Of a stretch of DNA of 8,343 nt, positions 1 through 6,330 are shown one piece after another. The DNA is from Lentzea sp. Its GTDB lineage: Bacteria; Actinomycetota; Actinomycetes; Mycobacteriales; Pseudonocardiaceae. Where the stretch lies: NCBI GenBank assembly GCA_030146905.1, contig JASLAV010000206.1, positions 1 through 8,343 on the forward strand, read 5' to 3'. The position numbers were made by a program, and so were the translations under genes. How positions within the stretch are numbered: position 1 is the first letter of the stretch; each line of letters begins with the position of its first letter. The notes under the pieces are model-generated. The model saw only the letters and a program-made list of their open reading frames with translations. It made no database searches and was not told where the DNA came from.

Positions 1-1
1 A

Positions 2-457
2 GAGCTGGTGATGCAGCTGACCAGAGCGGGCTTTCTCGTGCTCCTCTGGCTCTTTGTGCTGGCCGCCCTACGTGTGGTCCGCTCTGATCTTTACGCAGCC
101 TCAGGGCTCCGGGCATCAGGTCTGCCCGGATTCCGGAGGTCCGAGAAGTCGGCGAGGGGAAGCAAGGCGCCTCGGCAACTCGTGGTCACCCACGGGGCGC
201 TGACAGGCACCCGCATCTCGCTCGACGGCAGGCCGATCCTGATCGGCCGCGCTGACGACTCCACCCTCGTGCTGGACGACGACTTCGCGTCGACCAGGCA
301 CGCGCGGCTGTCCATGCGCGGTACCGACTGGTACGTGGAGGACCTCGGCTCCACGAACGGCACCTACCTAGACCGAGCCAAGGTCACCGCACCCCTGCGA
401 GTACCTCTCGGCACCCCGATCCGCATTGGCAAAACGGTGATCGAGCTGCGCTCATGA
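2..457 (+). CDS. fhaB: FHA-domain protein FhaB (FipA-like), 5' end cut by window edge
   Basis: This is a small membrane-anchored forkhead-associated protein that binds phosphothreonine on partners of the PknA/PknB pathway; in mycobacteria it links kinase signalling to septal and wall synthesis. A hydrophobic N-terminal helix (LTRAGFL to LAALRVV, about residues 4-24 counted from the GTG at 8) is followed by a basic linker and one FHA domain (about 58-147). The FHA marks are visible: GR (80-81) in LIGRADDS, S95 and H98 in ASTRHARL, and the N117-G118 pair in DLGSTNGTYLDRAK. The FHA part is nearly identical to M. tuberculosis FhaB. The reading frame is open to the window edge (Glu-Leu-Val-Met-Gln-Leu), and FhaB orthologues carry the same residues after a start a few codons further up. 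I therefore treat the GTG at 8 and ATG at 11 as internal and the gene as missing only its first codons. The stop overlaps the pstP start (ATGA). Confidence 0.93.
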   Translation, partial: ELVMQLTRAGFLVLLWLFVLAALRVVRSDLYAASGLRASGLPGFRRSEKSARGSKAPRQLVVTHGALTGTRISLDGRPILIGRADDSTLVLDDDFASTRHARLSMRGTDWYVEDLGSTNGTYLDRAKVTAPLRVPLGTPIRIGKTVIELRS

Positions 458-1884
458 CCTTGGTTCTTCGATACGCGGCCCGCAGCGACAGGGGCCTGGT
501 TCGTTCCAACAACCAGGACTCCGTGTACGCGGGCCCCCGCCTGCTCGCAGTCGCCGACGGCATGGGTGGCCACGCCGCCGGTGAGGTCGCGAGCAAGGTG
601 GTCATCGCCTCGCTGGCCCACGTCGACGACGACGAGCCGGGTGACGACCTCCTCGGCAAGCTCCGCGACGCGGTCGCGGCCGGCAACGGCGCCATCTCCG
701 AGCTCGTCACGAGCGACCCGGACCTGGAGGGCATGGGCACCACGCTCACGGCCATCCTGTTCGCGGGCAACCGGCTCGGGCTCGTGCACATCGGCGACTC
801 GCGCGCATACCTCCTGAGGGAGGGCATGTTCGCGCAGATCACGCACGACGACACGTTCGTCCAGTCGTTGATCGACGAGGGCCGGATCACGCCGGACGAG
901 GCCGCCACGCACCCGCAGCGCTCGTTGCTGCTGCGCGCGCTGACCGGCCACGACTTCGAGCCGAGCCTCACCGTGCGCGAGGCACGTCCCGGCGACAGGT
1001 TCCTGCTGTGCTCGGACGGCCTGTCCGGTGTCGTGAGCATGGAGACCCTCGACGAGGCGATCCGCATCCCCGACCCGCAGGCGTGCGCGGACCGGATGAT
1101 CGAGCTCGCGCTCAAGGGCGGCGGCCCCGACAACGTCACGGTGATCGTGGCGGACGTCGAGGACGTCGACTTCGGCGACGACTACCCGATCGTCGGTGGC
1201 GCGGCCGGTGACGGCAGCGAGGAGCACAACGTCCCGCCGGACTCGGCGGCCTCGCGGGCCAGCGCGCTCACGCAGCAGCGCCCGCCGATGCCGCAGCGCA
1301 TGGAGGCACCGCCGCCTCAGGACCCGAAGCGCAAGAAGCGCAACGCCATCAAGGCGTTCGCGATCATCTTCGTGCTGCTCCTGCTGGCCGCCGTCGTGGC
1401 GGTCGGCGGCAAGCTGTGGCTCAACACCCAGTACTACGTCGGTGCCACCGAGACCGGCCAGGTCGCGATCTTCCGCGGCCTGAACGGCAGCGTGCTCGGC
1501 TTCAAGCTGTCGTCCAAGATCGAGGACTCGTGCCCGCCCGGATCGACGGGCTGCACGCCGATCACGCTGAACGACCTGCAGGAAGCCGGTCGCAAGACCA
1601 TCACCGCGGGCATCCGCAGTGACAACGGTCTGGACGGCGCGCGCGCCGCGGTCAGGTTGCTGCGCACGGAGCACATGCTCCCGCTGTGCAAGGACACGTC
1701 GACGACGTCGAGCACCACCGCGACGCCGCCGACGACCACCAGCAACCCCACGTCGAGCTCGGCTCCCACCACGACGAGCACTCCGCCCGCGAACGGCTCG
1801 CCGAACCCGGAGACGGGAACCACCGAGCCCTCGCTCACGCCCTCGCAGCAAAAGCCGGGTGTGGAATGCCGGGAGGGTCCGTAG
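454..1884 (+). CDS. pstP: PPM/PP2C-type Ser/Thr phosphatase PstP, membrane-bound
   Basis: This protein removes phosphate from Ser/Thr residues and is the expected counter-enzyme to PknA and PknB. The catalytic PP2C domain spans about residues 5-237. Visible motifs are R17 in DRGLVRSNNQD (phosphate contact), D35-G36 in VADGMGGH, D115 in GDSRAY, D188 in CSDGLSG and D226-N227 in GPDNVTV; the Asp residues form the two-metal centre and sit three positions before their M. tuberculosis PstP equivalents. A cytoplasmic linker and basic KRKKR patch (292-296) precede one transmembrane helix (about 299-323). The outer part (324-476) holds a YYVG...IFRGLNGS...LGF module with cysteines at 360, 367, 412 and 472, then a Ser/Thr/Pro-rich stretch (413-465). 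At 476 residues it is near the usual length of about 500. The ATG at 454 overlaps the fhaB stop by four bases, so translation is probably coupled. Family and role are secure; the outer ligand is unknown. Confidence 0.97.
   Translation: MTLVLRYAARSDRGLVRSNNQDSVYAGPRLLAVADGMGGHAAGEVASKVVIASLAHVDDDEPGDDLLGKLRDAVAAGNGAISELVTSDPDLEGMGTTLTAILFAGNRLGLVHIGDSRAYLLREGMFAQITHDDTFVQSLIDEGRITPDEAATHPQRSLLLRALTGHDFEPSLTVREARPGDRFLLCSDGLSGVVSMETLDEAIRIPDPQACADRMIELALKGGGPDNVTVIVADVEDVDFGDDYPIVGGAAGDGSEEHNVPPDSAASRASALTQQRPPMPQRMEAPPPQDPKRKKRNAIKAFAIIFVLLLLAAVVAVGGKLWLNTQYYVGATETGQVAIFRGLNGSVLGFKLSSKIEDSCPPGSTGCTPITLNDLQEAGRKTITAGIRSDNGLDGARAAVRLLRTEHMLPLCKDTSTTSSTTATPPTTTSNPTSSSAPTTTSTPPANGSPNPETGTTEPSLTPSQQKPGVECREGP
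1872..1876 (+). promoter_or_regulatory. Ribosome binding site for rodA inside the end of pstP
   Basis: A GGAGG in the last codons of pstP is the strongest ribosome site at any junction here. It lies 8 bases before TTG 1885 and 11 before ATG 1888. The spacing slightly favours the TTG and codon strength favours the ATG, so the start differs by one residue at most. Confidence 0.6.
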
Positions 1885-1887
1885 TTG

Positions 1888-3360
1888 ATGGCCTCGCCCG
1901 CCCCCACCGGGGAAGGCTCACCAGGCGCACCGGCGTCGTCGAACACGTCGCCGGGACTGCGAGCGCCGACGCGGCGCGGCACCGAGCTGGTGATGCTCTC
2001 GTTCGCGGCCGGACTCGTGACGCTGGCCCTCATCCTGGTCGAACTCAACCAGGAGCGCTCGCTGAGCCTGAGGATCCTCTACCTCGGTCTCGCGTACCTC
2101 GGCCTCTTCGCTTGCGCTCACCTCGCCGTGCGCAGGTGGGCGCCCTACGCCGACCCGGTGATCCTGCCGTGCGTCGCGCTGCTCAACGGACTCGGCCTGG
2201 TGTTCATCCACCGGATCGACCTCGCCATGGAGGGCACCGTCTTCCTGGACGGCTCGACGTGGGACCCGATGGCGTTCAAGCAGGTCATCTGGACCGCCAT
2301 CGGGTTGTTGCTGTTCGCGGCGACGCTGAAGTTCCTCACCGACCACCGCATGCTCGCGCGGTTCGGCTACACGTTCGGCCTCGCAGGGCTCGTCGCGCTG
2401 ATGCTGCCCGGTGTGCTGCCCGGCTTCATCGCACCGGAGATCAACGGCGCGAAGATCTGGCTGCGCATCGGCCCGTTGTCGATCCAGCCGGGTGAGTTCG
2501 CCAAGATCCTGCTGATGGTCTTCTTCGCCGCGTTCCTGGTGTCGAAGCGGGACCTCTTCACCGTGGCGGGCCGCCGGTTCCTCGGCATGGACCTGCCGCG
2601 CGCCCGCGACCTCGGCCCGCTGTTCGCGGCGTGGGGCGTCACGGTCGCGGTCATGGTGCTGCAGAAGGACCTCGGCTCCTCGCTGCTGTTCTTCGGCATC
2701 GTGCTCGTGCTGCTCTACGTCGCCACCGAACGCGCGGCGTGGGTCGTGCTCGGTCTCGGCCTGTTCTCCGGCGGCGCGGTCATCGCGTGGAAGCTCTTCG
2801 GGCACGTCCAGCAGCGCGTGGCGAACTGGCAGGACCCGATCGCGCGCTACGAGATGATCGGCGGCGGCTACCAGATCTCGCAGTCGCTGTTCGGTCTCGC
2901 GACCGGCGGCATCGGTGGCGCGGGCCTGGGCGCCGGCCGCCCGGAGATGATCCCCGAGGCGAACACCGACTTCATCACCGCCGTGATCGGCGAGGAGCTC
3001 GGGTTCGTCGGCTTGGCGGCGCTGCTGCTGGTCTACATGGTCTTCGCGTTGCGCGGCCTGCGCAGCGCCATCTCCGTGCGCGACAGCTTCGGCAAGCTGC
3101 TCGGCGGCGGTTTGGCGTTCGCGGTCTGCTTCCAGGTGTTCATCGTCGTCGGCGGTGTCACCAAGCTGATCCCGATGACCGGTATCACCGCGCCGTTCCT
3201 GTCCAAGGGCGGCTCGTCGCTGCTCGCGAACTACATCCTGGTCGCGTTGCTGCTGCGGATCTCGGCCGCGGCCAGGGCCCCGCAGCGGGCCCCGAAGCCG
3301 AAACCGCAACAGCCGGCCATCGCCGACCAGCACACTGTGATGGTGGAGCGTCCCAAATGA
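1888..3360 (+). CDS. rodA: SEDS-family peptidoglycan glycosyltransferase RodA (FtsW/RodA/SpoVE)
   Basis: This is a polytopic membrane enzyme that polymerises lipid II into glycan strands, working with the class B PBP encoded next. There are ten or more hydrophobic segments over about 490 residues; the M. tuberculosis protein has 469. SEDS landmarks include NGAKIWLRIG...QPGEFAKI (about 186-207), MVLQKDLGSS (256-265), QISQSLFGLATGG (329-341), TDFITAVIGEELGFVG (360-375) and the C-terminal TGITAPFLSKGGSSLLANY (431-449). The outer loop before QISQSL reads DPIARYEMIGGGYQ, unlike the common DPxGxGYQ (see findings). N- and C-terminal tails are cytoplasmic; the latter is rich in Pro, Lys and Arg. The start is ambiguous: ATG at 1888, or TTG at 1885 directly after the pstP stop. 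A GGAGG at 1872-1876 lies 8 bases before the TTG and 11 before the ATG. I chose the ATG because it is the stronger codon. The 3' end overlaps pbpA by four bases. Confidence 0.95.
   Translation: MASPAPTGEGSPGAPASSNTSPGLRAPTRRGTELVMLSFAAGLVTLALILVELNQERSLSLRILYLGLAYLGLFACAHLAVRRWAPYADPVILPCVALLNGLGLVFIHRIDLAMEGTVFLDGSTWDPMAFKQVIWTAIGLLLFAATLKFLTDHRMLARFGYTFGLAGLVALMLPGVLPGFIAPEINGAKIWLRIGPLSIQPGEFAKILLMVFFAAFLVSKRDLFTVAGRRFLGMDLPRARDLGPLFAAWGVTVAVMVLQKDLGSSLLFFGIVLVLLYVATERAAWVVLGLGLFSGGAVIAWKLFGHVQQRVANWQDPIARYEMIGGGYQISQSLFGLATGGIGGAGLGAGRPEMIPEANTDFITAVIGEELGFVGLAALLLVYMVFALRGLRSAISVRDSFGKLLGGGLAFAVCFQVFIVVGGVTKLIPMTGITAPFLSKGGSSLLANYILVALLLRISAAARAPQRAPKPKPQQPAIADQHTVMVERPK
3343..3348 (+). 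promoter_or_regulatory. Ribosome binding site for pbpA inside the end of rodA
   Basis: GTGGAG lies eight bases before the ATG at 3357, within the rodA reading frame. It fixes the pbpA start at the ATGA overlap rather than at any of the earlier in-frame codons that fall within rodA. Confidence 0.6.
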
Positions 3361-4829
3361 ACACACCGCTCCGCCGCGTCGGCGTGGCCATGATGGTCAT
3401 GATCCTGCTGCTCCTGGGCAACGCCACGTGGGTGCAGGTCATCAACGCCGACGAGTGGCGCAAGAACGCGTACAACCGCCGCGTGCTGCTCGACGAGTAC
3501 GCCCGCAAGCGCGGTCTCATCACCGTCGCCGACGGCACGGTGATCGCGGACGTCAAGGAGACGACCGACCGCCTCCGCTTCCTGCGCACCTACAACGCGG
3601 GACCGGTCTACGCGCCCGTCACCGGCTACCTGTCGGTCACCTACGGCACCTCCGGCGTGGAGCGCGCCGAGAACGACATGCTGAACGGCTCGGACGACAG
3701 GCTGCTCGCGCGCCGCGTCTCCGCGCTGATCACCGGTCGTGACCCGGTCGGCGGCAACGTGCAGCTCACCCTGGACTCCAAGGTGCAGCAGGTCGCGTAC
3801 GACCAGCTGACCGCCAAGGGCTTCACCGGTTCCGTCGTGGCGATCAAGCCGGCGACCGGCGAGATCCTGGCGATGGTGAGCACGCCGTCCTACGACCCGA
3901 ACGCCCTCGCGAGCCACGACGTCAACGCGCAGGCGGCGGCGTGGAAGCAGCTCACCTCCAAGGAGTCGAACGACCCGCTGGTCAACCGCGCGACGCAGGC
4001 CCTGTACCCGGCGGGCTCGACGCTGAAGGTCGTGGTCGCCGCGGCCGCGCTCGCGGACGGCAAGAACAAGGACTCGCAGTACACCGCCAAGGGCACCGTC
4101 AAGCTGCCGAACACGCAGACGGACCTGCCGAACTTCAACGGCACCCCGTGCGGCCCCGGCGAGACGGTGTCGATGGAGACCGCGCTCGCGAAGTCGTGCA
4201 ACACGGCGTTCGGTGAGATGGCGGGCCAGGTCGGTGCGAACAAGCTGCGCAGGCAGGCGGAGAAGTTCGGGTTCAACGACCCGGACCTGACGGTGCCGCT
4301 GGCCGTCGAGACCTCGACGCTCGGCCCGATCCCGGACGAGCCCGCCCTCTGGCAGACGGGCATCGGCCAGCGCGACGTGCAGATCACCCCGCTCGAGAAC
4401 GCGGTGATCGCGGCGACGATCGCCAACGGCGGCAAGCGGATGCAGCCGTACCTGGTGTCGAACATCCTCGGTCCCGACCTCAAGTCGATCGACGAGACCG
4501 AGCCCGACGAGGTCGAGACCGCGATGAGCTCGTCCAACGCGGCCGCGCTGCGGGACATGATGATCCAGTCCGAGACCAACACCGGCGGCGAGGGCCGTCT
4601 GCAGAACGTCCAGGTGGCGTCGAAGACCGGTACCGCCGAGCACGGCGCCAAGCCGCTGGAGAACAAGCCGCACGCCTGGTACATCGCGTTCGCCCCCGCG
4701 CAGAAGCCGGAGATCGCGATCGCGGTCATCGTCGAGGACGGTGGCGACCGCGGTCTGGGTGCCACCGGCGGCAAGGTCGCCGCCCCGATCGGGCGCGCCG
4801 TGATCAACGCGTACCTGGCGGGTCGCTGA
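3357..4829 (+). CDS. pbpA: Class B penicillin-binding protein PbpA (transpeptidase)
   Basis: This monofunctional D,D-transpeptidase crosslinks peptidoglycan stems outside the membrane and is the expected partner of RodA. It has 490 residues against 491 in M. tuberculosis PbpA. One N-terminal membrane anchor (about 8-29) is followed by a pedestal domain (about 34-130) with the class B signature [13 protein letters not shown] (52-64), then the penicillin-binding domain (about 155-488). All three active-site motifs are intact: S221-T-L-K224 after LYPAG, S280-C-N282, and K423-T-G425. Cysteines 265 and 281, the second inside the SxN motif, are at the positions also held by Cys in M. tuberculosis PbpA. 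The start at 3357 is supported by the ATGA overlap with the rodA stop, a GTGGAG ribosome site eight bases upstream (3343-3348) and alignment of the N-terminus; the open frame extending further upstream lies inside rodA and is not coding. The stop shares one base with the pknA start. Confidence 0.97.
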   Translation: MNTPLRRVGVAMMVMILLLLGNATWVQVINADEWRKNAYNRRVLLDEYARKRGLITVADGTVIADVKETTDRLRFLRTYNAGPVYAPVTGYLSVTYGTSGVERAENDMLNGSDDRLLARRVSALITGRDPVGGNVQLTLDSKVQQVAYDQLTAKGFTGSVVAIKPATGEILAMVSTPSYDPNALASHDVNAQAAAWKQLTSKESNDPLVNRATQALYPAGSTLKVVVAAAALADGKNKDSQYTAKGTVKLPNTQTDLPNFNGTPCGPGETVSMETALAKSCNTAFGEMAGQVGANKLRRQAEKFGFNDPDLTVPLAVETSTLGPIPDEPALWQTGIGQRDVQITPLENAVIAATIANGGKRMQPYLVSNILGPDLKSIDETEPDEVETAMSSSNAAALRDMMIQSETNTGGEGRLQNVQVASKTGTAEHGAKPLENKPHAWYIAFAPAQKPEIAIAVIVEDGGDRGLGATGGKVAAPIGRAVINAYLAGR

Positions 4830-6271
4830 TGCTGACCACGGGCCAGCTCCTCGCCGACCGCTACCGCCTCAGCAGGCGGATCGCGGTCGGCGGCATGGGC
4901 GAGGTCTGGGAGGCGGCCGACGACAGGCTCGACCGCCGGGTCGCGGTGAAGGTGCTCAAGGCCGAGCTTTCGGGCGACCCCGAGTTCCTGCACCGCTTCC
5001 GCACCGAGGCGCGGATGACCGCGTCGCTCAACCACCCCGGCATCGCGTCGGTGCACGACTACGGCGAGACCGCGTCGATCGCGGACGGACCGGAGGACAC
5101 CGCGTACCTCGTGATGGAGCTCGTCGAGGGCGAGCCGCTCGCGACGATCATCTCGCGGGGCAGGCTCTCCGCCGACGTGACGCTCGACCTGCTGGAGCAG
5201 ACCGGCAACGCGTTGCAGGCGGCCCACGAACGCGGGCTCGTGCACCGGGACGTGAAGCCGGGCAACATCATGGTCACCCCGTCGGGCAAGGTGAAGATCA
5301 CCGACTTCGGCATCGCCAAAGCCGTGGACGCGGCACCCGTGACGCGGTCCGGCATGGTGATGGGCACCGCGCACTACATCGCTCCCGAGCAGGCTTTGGG
5401 AGGCGAGGCCGAACCGGCGAGCGACGTCTACTCGTTGGCGGTGTGTGGCTACGAATGCCTTGCCGGGCGCAGGCCGTTCCTGTCGGACAACGCGGTGACG
5501 GTCGCGATGATGCACATCCGCGACATGGCGCCGCCGTTGCCGCCGGACGTCCCGCCGGGTGCGCGGGCGTTGATCGAGGCGACGCTCGTGAAGGACCCGC
5601 GGCAGCGCTACCGGACCGGCGGGGAGTTCGCCGCTGCGGTCAGCGCGGTGCGGGTGGGCCAGCCGCTGCCGACGCCGTCGGGGTTCTCGATGCCCCAGGT
5701 CCCACAGCAGGCGCCACCGCCTCCGCAGGTGTCGCAGCCGCTGCCGATTCCACCGCAGATGGCACACCACCCGACGCCCGCACGTCCCGGCACCCATCCC
5801 ACGATGCAACCGGCGCACCAGACCGGCGCGTTCACCCCCATGCCGGTGCCACCGGGGAGAAACCGGACCGTCATCTGGGTTATGGTCGCTTTTCTGGTGA
5901 CCGTGCTGCTGGTGCTCGGCGTGGTCGTCCTGTGGAAGTTCACCGTGGGGGCGAACGACGGCAACGGGCAGGGTGGCCTGCCGACGACGTCCGGCTCGGT
6001 GAACACCAACCCGCCGGCGAACGGGCAGGCGAAGCCCGACTCCGCCGACCGGATACCGGGCAACGCGCCGAAGCTGCTCGACGAGGACGACTACATCGGT
6101 CGTTCCGGCGACGAGGTCAGGATCGACTTGGTCGACCGCGGCCTGGAACCCAGGGTGCAGAGCCCCCAGGGCACGTCGCCGGGCGACCTGAAGAAGTGCC
6201 GAGTCACCGCCATCGAGCCGACAGGCGAGGTGCCGGCGGGCTCGCAGGTGAAGGTGACGTGCGCGCCATGA
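4829..6271 (+). CDS. pknA: Receptor-like Ser/Thr protein kinase PknA with C-terminal PASTA-like module
   Basis: This membrane kinase phosphorylates cell-division and wall proteins and trans-activates PknB in mycobacteria. The kinase domain (about 11-275) has the Gly loop AVGGMGEV (19-26), K41 in VAVKVL, E60 (helix C), H139-R-D141 with K143 and N146, D159-F-G161, and APEQ (185-188). The activation loop reads [12 protein letters not shown], so the phospho-acceptor positions 172, 174 and 180 of M. tuberculosis PknA are Thr, Ser and Thr here. A long Pro/Gln/His-rich cytoplasmic linker (about 279-343) leads to one transmembrane helix (about 347-370). Outside the membrane come a Gly/Thr/Asn/Pro stretch and a module (about 415-480) that resembles one PASTA repeat, with cysteines 457 and 478. 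The total is 480 residues against 431 in M. tuberculosis, the difference lying largely in this C-terminal half. The ATG overlaps the pbpA stop (TGATG), with no strong ribosome site of its own, so coupling to pbpA is likely. Confidence 0.96.
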   Translation: MLTTGQLLADRYRLSRRIAVGGMGEVWEAADDRLDRRVAVKVLKAELSGDPEFLHRFRTEARMTASLNHPGIASVHDYGETASIADGPEDTAYLVMELVEGEPLATIISRGRLSADVTLDLLEQTGNALQAAHERGLVHRDVKPGNIMVTPSGKVKITDFGIAKAVDAAPVTRSGMVMGTAHYIAPEQALGGEAEPASDVYSLAVCGYECLAGRRPFLSDNAVTVAMMHIRDMAPPLPPDVPPGARALIEATLVKDPRQRYRTGGEFAAAVSAVRVGQPLPTPSGFSMPQVPQQAPPPPQVSQPLPIPPQMAHHPTPARPGTHPTMQPAHQTGAFTPMPVPPGRNRTVIWVMVAFLVTVLLVLGVVVLWKFTVGANDGNGQGGLPTTSGSVNTNPPANGQAKPDSADRIPGNAPKLLDEDDYIGRSGDEVRIDLVDRGLEPRVQSPQGTSPGDLKKCRVTAIEPTGEVPAGSQVKVTCAP

Positions 6272-6330
6272 GCAAGACCAGAACCGACTTGGGAACACCG
6301 TCGACGAGGAGCGGGACGAAGCACCGATGA
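6268..6330 (+). CDS. Possible 20-codon coupling mini-ORF bridging pknA and pknB
   Basis: The only real gap in the operon holds a short open frame. Its ATG overlaps the pknA stop (ATGA, 6268-6271), and its TGA overlaps the pknB ATG (ATGA, 6327-6330). It would encode a 20-residue, strongly basic, Thr/Ser-rich peptide beginning MSKTRTDLG and ending SGTKHR, with no membrane segment. An AAGGTG at 6251-6256 lies 11 bases before the start. Its codons include several that are rare in such GC-rich genomes (AGA, AGG, ACA, GGA, CGA, TTG), unlike the flanking genes, so selection on the peptide itself is doubtful. The most economical role is a translational relay that carries ribosomes from pknA to pknB. 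I do not recognise the peptide, and it may be an accident of the GC-rich spacer. Confidence 0.3.
   Translation: MSKTRTDLGTPSTRSGTKHR
6306..6311 (+). promoter_or_regulatory. Ribosome binding site of pknB, long spacing
   Basis: A GAGGAG matches the anti-Shine-Dalgarno sequence and is the best candidate upstream of pknB. It stands 15 bases before the ATG at 6327, longer than the usual 5-10, so initiation may be helped by ribosomes terminating on the overlapping mini-ORF. No in-frame start codon was found in the spacer between the pknA stop and 6327, and the residues [15 protein letters not shown] align with the N-terminus of other PknB proteins. Both points support this start. Confidence 0.5.

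Noticed and set aside
1690..1848. Repetitive-looking ACG/ACC/AGC-rich DNA that could be taken for a tandem repeat
   Set aside because: No regular period is kept. It reflects codons for a Ser/Thr/Pro-rich protein stretch in pstP.
364..1851. Long open frame of 495 codons on the - strand opposite pstP
   Set aside because: The predicted protein is Arg/Ala/Val/Asp-rich without any recognisable domain. It mirrors the GC-rich codons of pstP, whose family motifs are complete.
2631..3356. Upstream extension of the pbpA frame inside rodA
   Set aside because: The extra 242 residues are Arg/Ala-rich out-of-frame rodA sequence. The start at 3357 has a ribosome site and the expected N-terminal anchor.
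1918..3366. 482-codon open frame on the - strand opposite rodA
   Set aside because: It is low-complexity Arg/Glu/Gln/Asp sequence typical of antisense shadows in high-GC genes. The + strand encodes a full SEDS protein.
3231..4673. 480-codon open frame on the - strand opposite pbpA
   Set aside because: No family features are present, while pbpA on the + strand has all three transpeptidase motifs.
5443..6267. Open frame inside pknA running into the mini-ORF
   Set aside because: It is an overlapping shadow of pknA with no family resemblance. Only its last 20 codons, after the ATG at 6268, deserve attention.
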